Assembly: GCA_964629975.1 (NCBI GenBank)
Contig: CAZVUN010000132.1
Span: 1 to 7,793, forward strand
DNA length: 7,793 bases
Source of the DNA: G020354085 sp964629975
Lineage (GTDB): Bacteria > Pseudomonadota > Gammaproteobacteria > Acidiferrobacterales > Sulfurifustaceae
Reading direction: 5' to 3'
The translations under genes and the position numbers were made by a program. Position 1 is the first letter of the stretch. The number at the start of each line of letters is the position of its first letter. Of this stretch, positions 1-5,278 are shown piece after piece. The notes below the pieces were generated by a model. That model saw only the letters and a program-made list of their open reading frames with translations. It did not search any database and was not told the origin of the DNA.

Positions 1-528
1 CCCGGACACGCGCGCGCCCAGACGCGCGCGCAGGCTGGCGTGATAGGCATCCCAACCACTGCCGGCCCCGTACCAGCCCTCACCCGGCAGCAGCGGCACC
101 GCCGCCGGGTCGCACACCACCTCGGCGGAGGCTGCCTGGACCAGCCCGTCGCTGGCGCGCGTGAAGGCAGCGAAGTACACCTGCTGCATCCGGGCGTCGA
201 AGGCCGCGAGCACGCACTCGGCCGCGATGCCTTGCGCCAGTGCCGCGAGCGACGATACCGGCACGACCGGCAAGTCCGCGCCGAAGGCGAGCCCCTGCGT
301 CACGCCCGCACCGATGCGCAGCCCCGTGAACAGTCCCGGCCCGCGCCCGAAGGCGATGGCGTCGAGCTGCGACAGTGCGACCCCGGCCTCCGCGAGCACA
401 CGGTCGACCATCACGAGGATTCCTTCCGAGTGCCGTCGCCCGAGCTCGGTGTGTTCATAGACCGCCCCGTCGAGCGCGACGGCGACGCTGCACGCCTCGG
501 TCGCGGTGTCGAGCGCAAGCAGCCTCAT
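1..528 (-). CDS. tsaB: TsaB, tRNA threonylcarbamoyladenosine (t6A) modification protein, partial (C-terminus beyond left edge)
   Basis: TsaB is the non-catalytic, ASKHA-fold dimerisation partner of TsaD. With TsaE it forms the cytoplasmic complex that transfers threonylcarbamoyl to A37 of ANN-decoding tRNAs. The first 176 residues are visible, and the family is usually about 220-240 residues long. Seen: the N-terminal strand with DTAT (residues 7-10), RRHSEGIL (31-38), the signature GRGPGLFTGLRIG (61-73), the VSSLAALAQG helix (91-100) and DARMQQVYFA (111-120), all in the order found in E. coli TsaB (YeaZ). The signature normally reads GPGSFTG; here residue 66 is Leu instead of the usual small residue. 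The ATG at 528-526 overlaps the TGA of the upstream membrane-protein gene (ATGA), so translation is probably coupled. The gene has no stop inside the window because the sequence ends, not because it is broken. Identification is secure. Confidence 0.93.
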   Translation of the reverse strand, partial: MRLLALDTATEACSVAVALDGAVYEHTELGRRHSEGILVMVDRVLAEAGVALSQLDAIAFGRGPGLFTGLRIGAGVTQGLAFGADLPVVPVSSLAALAQGIAAECVLAAFDARMQQVYFAAFTRASDGLVQAASAEVVCDPAAVPLLPGEGWYGAGSGWDAYHASLRARLGARVSG

Positions 529-821
529 GCGTCCGGCTTGCGCAACGTGTCGGCGGAGGGCGGCGCGCAGGCGCCGCACTCCGGGCGCAGGATCGAGTAG
601 TAGCGCAGGAACAGCGCGATCCACAGCGGCAGGAGCACGATCCACAGCCCATCGGCGGCGTCGAGCGGCTTGAGCTCGCCGCGCCACCAGGCAACAGCAA
701 GGCTGAGCGAGTGCACGGTCGCCAGGAACAGCGCGATGCCACCGGCGAACCTGAGCGCACCCTTGAACAACGCCGCGCGCGTCAGGCCGCGCCGGGGCAC
801 GGGTTGCGGTGTCGTTTCCAT
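525..821 (-). CDS. Small two-helix membrane protein of unknown function, coupled to tsaB
   Basis: This is a 98-residue protein I do not recognise. It has a basic N-terminus (PRRGLTRAALFK, residues 9-20) and two hydrophobic segments, about 22-46 and 57-74, separated by a short polar loop (RGELKPLDAADG). A polar tail contains one CxxC (ECGAC, Cys82 and Cys85). The positive-inside rule would put both ends in the cytoplasm as a helical hairpin in the inner membrane, with the CxxC tail also cytoplasmic; this topology is inferred. The start at 821-819 is preceded by GGAG at a usable distance. The stop codon shares bases with the tsaB start (ATGA), so the two are almost certainly co-translated. That real overlap, the membrane-protein composition and the lack of a better frame on either strand support it as a true gene. 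No function can be assigned from sequence alone. Confidence 0.8.
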   Translation of the reverse strand: METTPQPVPRRGLTRAALFKGALRFAGGIALFLATVHSLSLAVAWWRGELKPLDAADGLWIVLLPLWIALFLRYYSILRPECGACAPPSADTLRKPDA

Positions 822-863
822 CGGTCTCCGCCCTGCAGCGGCGCGCGCCGGCGAGCGCAGCGC

Positions 864-898
864 AACGGGCGAGCGGGGCGCGCGCCCCGCTCGCCGTT
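864..898 (-). terminator. Large GC-rich hairpin between the exported-protein gene and the small membrane-protein gene (possible terminator without U-tract)
   Basis: The left arm at 864-879 pairs with the right arm at 884-898 through about 15 base pairs with a single bulged G at 869 and a tight GC loop. On the minus strand it begins 7 nt after the stop codon of the 1436-906 gene and ends about 40 nt before the next start, a typical terminator position. No run of U follows on either strand, so it may be a weak or Rho-assisted terminator, an mRNA 3'-end stabiliser, or a REP-like element. The pairing is seen directly; the role is inferred. Confidence 0.5.
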
Positions 899-905
899 GG
901 CGGCG

Positions 906-1436
906 CTACTTGCCCGCGACCAGCGCGAAGCTCGCGACCGCCCGGTCGAACACCTTGCGGTCGACCTTGCCCTGCTCGCCCCACAGGACGACCATGTAAC
1001 GCTGACCGTCCTTCAGGTGCTGCGCGGTGTACTTGACGAAGTTCTTGCCGCCATCGCTCCAGGTGGTTTCGATGTAGTTGCCCTTGGCGCCACCGATCCT
1101 GGTCTCGCCCTCCTTGACCACCTTGTGGCCCTTGCCCTCGTAGCGCTTGTTCTCGCCATCGATGCGCGCCTTCTTGAAGTCGGCCAGCTTGAAGCTGCCG
1201 GGCTGCGCGCCGCGCAGGTACACGCCTTCCAGCACTGCGCCGCTCGCCGGGTCCTTGAAGAAGATCATGAACAGGTTGTCGAGGTCCTTGTAGCCGGGGT
1301 TCCAGCCCTGCGGCACCTCGAGGGTGAAGCGTGTGCCGTCGACCTTGACCGAACCCTGCGCCAGCGCCGTGCTGCTGGCGCCTGCCGCCAGACCGAGTGC
1401 GCAGATGCCGCTGACCAATGCCTTGCGAATTGCCAT
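906..1436 (-). CDS. Exported protein of unknown function (signal peptide, PsbP/DUF1795-like pattern)
   Basis: This 176-residue protein has a clear Sec signal peptide: MAIRK, then a hydrophobic core (ALVSGICALGLAAGA), then a cleavage site ALA|QG after residue 26. The mature part of about 150 residues is basic, mostly beta-like, and has no cysteine. It opens with KVDGTRFTLEVPQGW (31-45), and it ends with DRKVFDRAVASFALV (159-173). The layout of an N-terminal strand with P-x-GW and a C-terminal helix ending in SF resembles PsbP-like or DUF1795-like periplasmic proteins, but that similarity is only a pattern impression. The frame is open further upstream to 1622; the ATG at 1436 is chosen because it gives the signal peptide and follows an excellent ribosome binding site (AGAGGAGG, 6 nt spacing). 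It is separated by 207 nt from the HIT gene and probably has its own transcript, ending near the hairpin at 864-898. Likely periplasmic. Confidence 0.8.
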   Translation of the reverse strand: MAIRKALVSGICALGLAAGASSTALAQGSVKVDGTRFTLEVPQGWNPGYKDLDNLFMIFFKDPASGAVLEGVYLRGAQPGSFKLADFKKARIDGENKRYEGKGHKVVKEGETRIGGAKGNYIETTWSDGGKNFVKYTAQHLKDGQRYMVVLWGEQGKVDRKVFDRAVASFALVAGK

Positions 1437-1442
1437 TACCGG

Positions 1443-1450
1443 CCTCCTCT
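1443..1450 (-). promoter_or_regulatory. Strong ribosome binding site for the exported-protein gene
   Basis: On the minus strand this reads AGAGGAGG, followed by a 6-nt spacer and the ATG at 1436-1434. It is the strongest Shine-Dalgarno sequence noticed in the window. It fixes the start directly before the signal peptide, in preference to the longer open frame reaching 1622. Confidence 0.8.
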
Positions 1451-1585
1451 CTTGCTGTGGTGGGAACAACGCAAACGACGTGAATGTGTGTCGACGCACG
1501 CCCGGCCCACAAAGGCGCCGGCCGCCGTCGCCCGGGATGACAGCATTGGCGATTCCGTCACCTGGATCGCACGGCCTCCCGGCGG

Positions 1586-1607
1586 GCAGCGGGATTATTC
1601 CCGCTGC
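1586..1607 (-). terminator. Perfect 9-bp inverted repeat after the HIT gene (possible terminator or operator)
   Basis: GCAGCGGGA and TCCCGCTGC flank a 4-nt AT-only loop and are perfectly complementary over 9 bp. The element lies 36 nt after the HIT-protein stop codon and about 150 nt before the start of the exported-protein gene. It could end the ribBA-to-HIT transcript, although no U-tract follows on the minus strand. Alternatively the dyad could bind a regulator of the downstream gene. The structure is seen; the role is inferred. Confidence 0.5.
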
Positions 1608-1643
1608 GCACCACCGAGGCAAGCCTGCCCGGCCACCGTCAGC

Positions 1644-2048
1644 TCACGCCCCCAGGCGCGCGACCAGCGCCTGAACGAGCAGCTCGGGCGCGACCCCGTG
1701 CAGTGCCGGCTCGCGCCGGCGCACCGCCCACACCGGGTCCGGAAAGTGCGCGTCGTCGGCGAAGCGCGGGATCACATGCCAATGCAGGTGCGGCACCTGA
1801 TTGCCGAGCGAGGCGAGATTGATCTTGTCCGGCGCGAGCAGCTCGCGCAGCACGGCCTCGACGGTGAACACCACCGCCATGAGGTACTTGCGCTCGCGGA
1901 TGCCGAGATCGGTCATCTCGCGCACATGCGCATTCCAGATCACCCGACAAAAGGCCGGGTAGTCGGCGTCCTGCGCCAGGATCACGCGCAGCTGCCGGTC
2001 GCGCCACAGCACCGTCTCGCCGCAGGGTTCACACAGCGGGCAGCTCAC
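1644..2048 (-). CDS. HIT-family (histidine triad) nucleotide hydrolase-like protein
   Basis: This 134-residue protein belongs to the histidine triad superfamily, cytoplasmic enzymes that hydrolyse or transfer nucleoside monophosphates from substrates such as Ap4A or nucleoside phosphoramidates. Seen: the triad HLHWHVI at residues 87-93 (H87, H89, H91), the preceding PDKINLASLGNQVPH that packs the nucleotide pocket, and an N-terminal CPLCEPC (Cys3, 6, 9). The segments FCRVIWNAHVREMTDL (33-48) and RFADDAHFPDP (95-105) match a proteobacterial HIT subgroup I recognise, whose exact substrate is not established. The start is a GTG at 2048-2046 that overlaps the purT stop codon (GTGA); no in-frame ATG gives a sensible N-terminus, and this start places CPLC at the very beginning as in relatives. 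The overlap implies translational coupling to purT. Family assignment is secure; the substrate is unknown. Confidence 0.9.
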   Translation of the reverse strand: MSCPLCEPCGETVLWRDRQLRVILAQDADYPAFCRVIWNAHVREMTDLGIRERKYLMAVVFTVEAVLRELLAPDKINLASLGNQVPHLHWHVIPRFADDAHFPDPVWAVRRREPALHGVAPELLVQALVARLGA

Positions 2049-3250
2049 GCGGTCCCCGGCACCGGCCGCACCTTGCTGGCCGCGAGCTTGGCGCGCCGGC
2101 GCGCCTCCTCCACGTTGCCGGCGGTGGCGAGTGCCACGCCCATGCGCCGGCGCACGAACGCCTCCGGTTTGCCGAACAGCCGCAGCTCCGACTCCGGCAC
2201 CGCCAGCGCCTCGGCCACGCCTTCGAAGGCGATGCCGCGGGCCTCCAGGCCGCCGTAGATCACGGCACTCGCCCCGGGCGCGCGCAGCGCGGTCGATACC
2301 GGCAGTCCCAGAATGGCGCGCACGTGCAGCTCGAACTCGTTTTGCGCCTGGCTCACCATGGTCACCATGCCGGTGTCGTGCGGCCGCGGGCTGACCTCGC
2401 TGAACCACACCTGGTCGCCCTTGACGAACAGCTCCACGCCGAAGATGCCGCGCCCGCCGAGGTTGTCGGTCACGCGCTTGGCGATGTCGCGCGCCTTGCG
2501 CAACGCGACCGCGCTCATCGGTTGCGGCTGCCACGACTCAACGTAGTCGCCCTTGACCTGCACGTGCCCGATCGGCTCGCAGTAATGGGTCTCGATCGTG
2601 CCGCCGGCGCCGACGGCGCGCACGGTGAGCTGGGTGATCTCATAGTCGAATGCGATCATCTCCTCGACGATCACGCGCGCGCGGCTCACCCGCCCGCCGC
2701 TCAGGGCGTAGTCCCAGGCCCGCTCCACGTCCTCCGGGGAGTGCACCGTCGACTGGCCCTTGCCGGAGGAGGACATCACCGGTTTGACGATGCACGGATA
2801 GCCGATACCGCCGTCGATTCGCTGCTTGAGTTCGTTCAGGCTCTCGGCGAAGCCGTAACGCGAGGTGTGCAGCCCGAGCTCCTCGGCCGCCAGGCGCCGT
2901 ATGCCCTCGCGGTTCATGGTGAGCTGCGCGGCGCGCGCCGTCGGGATCACCTCGGCGAGTCCCGCCTGTTCGATACGCACCAGCTCGTCGGTGGCGATGG
3001 CCTCGATCTCCGGCACGATCAGGTGCGGGCGCTCCTGCGCCACGAGCGCGCGCAGCGCCGCGGCATCCGCCATGTCGATCACGTGCGCACGGTGCGCGAC
3101 CTGGTGGCCGGGCGCATTCGCATAACGGTCGACCGCGATCACCTCCACCCCCAGCCGTTGCAGGGCAATGATGACTTCCTTGCCGAGCTCGCCGCTGCCG
3201 AGCAGCATGACGCGCGTGGCGCTGGGGCTCAGGGGGGTACCGATGCGCAT
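2045..3250 (-). CDS. purT: Formate-dependent phosphoribosylglycinamide formyltransferase (GAR transformylase 2)
   Basis: PurT is a cytoplasmic ATP-grasp enzyme that makes formyl-GAR from GAR, formate and ATP, the folate-independent alternative to PurN in purine synthesis. The protein has 401 residues (E. coli PurT has 392). Seen in order: the N-terminal preATP-grasp domain with VMLLGSGELGKEV (14-26) and PEIEAIATDEL (80-90); MNREGIRRLAAEELGL (112-127); the ATP-binding KPVMSSSGKGQS (156-167); RGIFGVELFV (267-276); the metal- and substrate-binding SEVSPRPHDTGMVT (284-297); and GGLEARGIAFEGV (333-345). All key motifs appear intact. The ATG at 3250 is chosen for GAGGAG five bases upstream; a TTG at 3292 in the same frame would overlap thiL and lacks support. 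It follows thiL by 34 nt and its TGA overlaps the HIT gene start, so it sits inside the operon. Confidence 0.97.
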   Translation of the reverse strand: MRIGTPLSPSATRVMLLGSGELGKEVIIALQRLGVEVIAVDRYANAPGHQVAHRAHVIDMADAAALRALVAQERPHLIVPEIEAIATDELVRIEQAGLAEVIPTARAAQLTMNREGIRRLAAEELGLHTSRYGFAESLNELKQRIDGGIGYPCIVKPVMSSSGKGQSTVHSPEDVERAWDYALSGGRVSRARVIVEEMIAFDYEITQLTVRAVGAGGTIETHYCEPIGHVQVKGDYVESWQPQPMSAVALRKARDIAKRVTDNLGGRGIFGVELFVKGDQVWFSEVSPRPHDTGMVTMVSQAQNEFELHVRAILGLPVSTALRAPGASAVIYGGLEARGIAFEGVAEALAVPESELRLFGKPEAFVRRRMGVALATAGNVEEARRRAKLAASKVRPVPGTA

Positions 3251-3255
3251 GGGGT

Positions 3256-3261
3256 CTCCTC
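3256..3261 (-). promoter_or_regulatory. Ribosome binding site of purT
   Basis: On the minus strand this reads GAGGAG with 5 nt to the ATG at 3250-3248. It decides for this start over the in-frame TTG at 3292, which would add 14 residues and overlap the end of thiL. Confidence 0.75.
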
Positions 3262-3284
3262 GTGGGTTCGATAATCGTGGCCAA

Positions 3285-4244
3285 TCAAGCAAAATGATCG
3301 TGGCCGGTGTGCGCCAGCCGATGCTCGCGGCCGTCCGCGTCTTCGATGCGCAACCCGCGGCCGGCGACGATCTCGCCGATCTCGCTCACCTGACAACCCA
3401 GCGCGGCACGCACGGCCTCGAGCTGCGTGAGCCGATCCGGCGGCACCGTAAAGCACAGCTCGTAGTCGTCGCCGTTGGCGAGCGCCAGGTCCCAGCCGAC
3501 GCCGGGCAGATGCCGGCGATAGACCGCCGACAGCGGCACGCGCTCGCGCGCCACCACCGCGCCGACGCCGCTCGCCTCGAGAATGTGGCCGAGGTCCGCG
3601 GCCAGGCCGTCGGACAGATCAATCGCCGCGCTGGCGATGCCACGCAACCGCATCCCGGCGGCAATGCGCGGCTCGGGCCGCTCGAGACGCTCAGCGACGG
3701 CTTGCGCGTCCGCCGCCGGCAGGGAGAGCCGGCCACGCCGCTGCTGCAGGGCGAGGCCGGCATCGCCGAGCGTGCCGGTGACGAACACCCGATCACCCGG
3801 GGCGGCACCGCGGCGGCGCAGCGCCTGTCCCGGCGGCACGTAGCCGCACGCCTGGATGCCGACACTGAGTGCTCCGCGCACCGTGTCGCCGCCGACCAGC
3901 GCGATGTCGTGACGGCGCGCCAGCGCGAACAGGCCGGCACTGAATCCTTCGAGCCACGCGGGGTCGGCGGCGGGCAGCGCCAGGTTGAGCGTGAACCAGG
4001 CCGGCTCCGCACCCATGGCCGCGAGGTCGCTCAGGTTGACGGCAAGCGCCTTGTGGCCGAGTGCCGCCGCATCGACGTCGGCAAAGAAATGCACGCCGGC
4101 GAGCAGCAGATCGGTGGTGACCGCCAGCTCCAGACCCGCGCGCGGGGCCAGCAGCGCACAGTCATCGCCAATGCCGAGTCGCACGTCCGCGCGACGCAAC
4201 GGCTCGCGCGCGAAGAACCTGGCGATCAACTCGAATTCGGTCAT
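3285..4244 (-). CDS. thiL: Thiamine-monophosphate kinase
   Basis: ThiL phosphorylates thiamin monophosphate with ATP to give thiamin diphosphate, the active cofactor, in the cytoplasm. The protein has 319 residues, normal for the family (E. coli 325). Seen: FELIARFF (4-11), GIGDDCALL (24-32) with the metal-binding acidic pair, TTDLLLAGVHF (43-53), NLSDLAAMGA (70-79), GGDTVRG (118-124; E. coli-type enzymes read GGDTTRG), IDLSDGLAADLGHI (208-221), GDDYELCF (258-265) and the C-terminal TGHDHF. This is the AIR-synthase-related (PurM-like) fold. The gene lies 110 nt after nusB, an arrangement widespread in Proteobacteria; pgpA commonly follows thiL, but here purT does. The ribosome binding site is weak (only AGG close to the ATG). 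Confidence 0.97.
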   Translation of the reverse strand: MTEFELIARFFAREPLRRADVRLGIGDDCALLAPRAGLELAVTTDLLLAGVHFFADVDAAALGHKALAVNLSDLAAMGAEPAWFTLNLALPAADPAWLEGFSAGLFALARRHDIALVGGDTVRGALSVGIQACGYVPPGQALRRRGAAPGDRVFVTGTLGDAGLALQQRRGRLSLPAADAQAVAERLERPEPRIAAGMRLRGIASAAIDLSDGLAADLGHILEASGVGAVVARERVPLSAVYRRHLPGVGWDLALANGDDYELCFTVPPDRLTQLEAVRAALGCQVSEIGEIVAGRGLRIEDADGREHRLAHTGHDHFA

Positions 4245-4251
4245 GCCTGCT

Positions 4252-4294
4252 GCGCGCCCTTGCCCCTGCGCGCGGCGCGGTCGGGGTGAGGGAG
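4252..4294. repeat. Possible decayed dispersed GC-rich repeat in the nusB-thiL gap
   Basis: The plus strand contains TCGGGGTGAGGG at 4281-4292, preceded by CCTTGCCCC-type sequence. This is the general layout of a small intergenic repeat (CTCTCCC...GGGGTGAGGG type) that I recall from many proteobacterial genomes. The inverted arms usually seen in that element are mostly lost here. Only one copy is in the window, so repeat status cannot be shown from the sequence itself. Confidence 0.3.
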
Positions 4295-4354
4295 ACGATA
4301 CCTCCGCATCGCGTCACGCATCATCCTGGACCGCCGCCCGTGGCGACGCGCCGT

Positions 4355-4795
4355 CTACCGCGAGGCGTTCGACCCCTTGAGTTCCACGGCGCGCAGCTTG
4401 GTTGCGACCTTGTCGAGCACCGCGTTGACGTACTTGTGGCCATGTTCGGCGCCGAAGGTCTTGGCGAGCTCGACCGATTCGTTGAGGACGACCTTGTAGG
4501 GAATTTCGGGATGGAACTCGAACTCGTAGGCCCCGAGCCGCAGGATGGCGCGCTCCACCGGATCGACATCCTGCAAGGCGCGATCGAGATGCGGTGCGAT
4601 GTGATCGTCGAGCTCATGGCGGTGCAGCGGGATCTCGCGCACCAGCTCATGGAAGTACGCGAGGTCCGTATCCTCCATGCTGTGGTCGAGGATGAAGTGG
4701 TTCTCGATGTCGCCGGGGTCCTGCTCGGTGAGCTGCCACTGGTACAGGGCCTGTACCGCGGCGCGGCGCGCCTTGTGCCGGCTGCCTTTGACCAT
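4355..4795 (-). CDS. nusB: Transcription antitermination factor NusB
   Basis: NusB binds boxA RNA together with NusE (S10) and helps RNA polymerase read through rRNA operons; it also aids ribosome assembly. The protein has 146 residues (E. coli 139) and is predicted to be all-helical. Seen: the basic RNA-binding N-terminus RHKARRAAVQALYQWQL (6-22), AYFHELVREI (46-55), VERAILRLGAYEF (80-92), and the family signature IPYKVVLNESVELAKTFG (98-115) followed by HKYVNAVLDKVA (120-131). All correspond to E. coli NusB. The start lies 6 nt after the ribH stop. Its Shine-Dalgarno GAGG shares bases with the ribH TGA stop codon (TGAGG), which suggests tight coupling. The order ribH-nusB-thiL is a classic conserved cluster. 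Confidence 0.97.
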   Translation of the reverse strand: MVKGSRHKARRAAVQALYQWQLTEQDPGDIENHFILDHSMEDTDLAYFHELVREIPLHRHELDDHIAPHLDRALQDVDPVERAILRLGAYEFEFHPEIPYKVVLNESVELAKTFGAEHGHKYVNAVLDKVATKLRAVELKGSNASR

Positions 4796-4801
4796 GACGC
4801 C

Positions 4802-5278
4802 TCAGGGCTTGAGCTTCTTCAGCAGGTTCACCATCTCGATGGCCGAGAGCGCCGCGTCCACGCCCTTGTTGCCGGCCTTGGTGCCGGCGCGCTCGATCGC
4901 CTGCTCGATGGTGTCGGTGGTGAGCACACCGAAGGCCACCGGCAGCTCGAACGCGCTGGCGACCTGGGCGATGCCCTTGGCACACTCGCCGGCGACGTAG
5001 TCGAAGTGCGGCGTGGCGCCACGAATCACGCAGCCGAGCGCGATCAGCGCGTCGTACTGCCGGGTGGCCGCCAGGGTCTTGAGGGTGAGCGCGATCTCGA
5101 ACGCACCCGGCACGCGCACCACGTCGATGGCGCCGGCCTCGGCCCCGTGACGCACCAGCGTGTCGACCGCACCGTCCAGCAGGCGCTCGCCGATGAAGCC
5201 GTTGAACCGGCTCAGCACGATGCCGAAGCGCGCACCGCGCGCGATCAGATCCCCTTCGACGTTCCTGACACTGCTCAT
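4802..5278 (-). CDS. ribH: 6,7-dimethyl-8-ribityllumazine synthase
   Basis: Lumazine synthase condenses 5-amino-6-ribitylamino-uracil with 3,4-dihydroxy-2-butanone 4-phosphate (DHBP), the next-to-last step of riboflavin synthesis, and typically assembles as pentamers or a 60-mer shell. The gene is called ribE in E. coli. The protein has 158 residues (E. coli 156). Seen: VLSRFNGFI (21-29) with the aromatic that stacks on the pyrimidine, VPGAFEI (56-62), LGCVIRGATPHFDYV (81-95) with the catalytic His91, and FGVLTTDTIEQAIERAG (116-132) with the phosphate-contacting Arg130. All catalytic motifs are intact. The ATG overlaps the stop of the upstream ribBA-like gene (ATGA), and AAGG lies 7 nt before it. 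The upstream gene supplies DHBP, one of its two substrates. Confidence 0.97.
   Translation of the reverse strand: MSSVRNVEGDLIARGARFGIVLSRFNGFIGERLLDGAVDTLVRHGAEAGAIDVVRVPGAFEIALTLKTLAATRQYDALIALGCVIRGATPHFDYVAGECAKGIAQVASAFELPVAFGVLTTDTIEQAIERAGTKAGNKGVDAALSAIEMVNLLKKLKP

Noticed and set aside
1437..1622. N-terminal extension of the exported protein up to 1622
   Set aside because: The extension would bury the signal peptide inside the protein; the ATG at 1436 has a strong ribosome binding site and a proper signal sequence.
375..2258. 627-codon open frame on the plus strand
   Set aside because: It runs antisense through tsaB, the membrane protein, the exported protein and the HIT gene, has an Arg/Ala/Pro-rich composition with no recognisable domain, and is a product of high GC content and few stop codons.
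2324..3274. 316-codon plus-strand frame antisense to purT
   Set aside because: purT on the minus strand is unambiguous; the antisense product has no recognisable motif.
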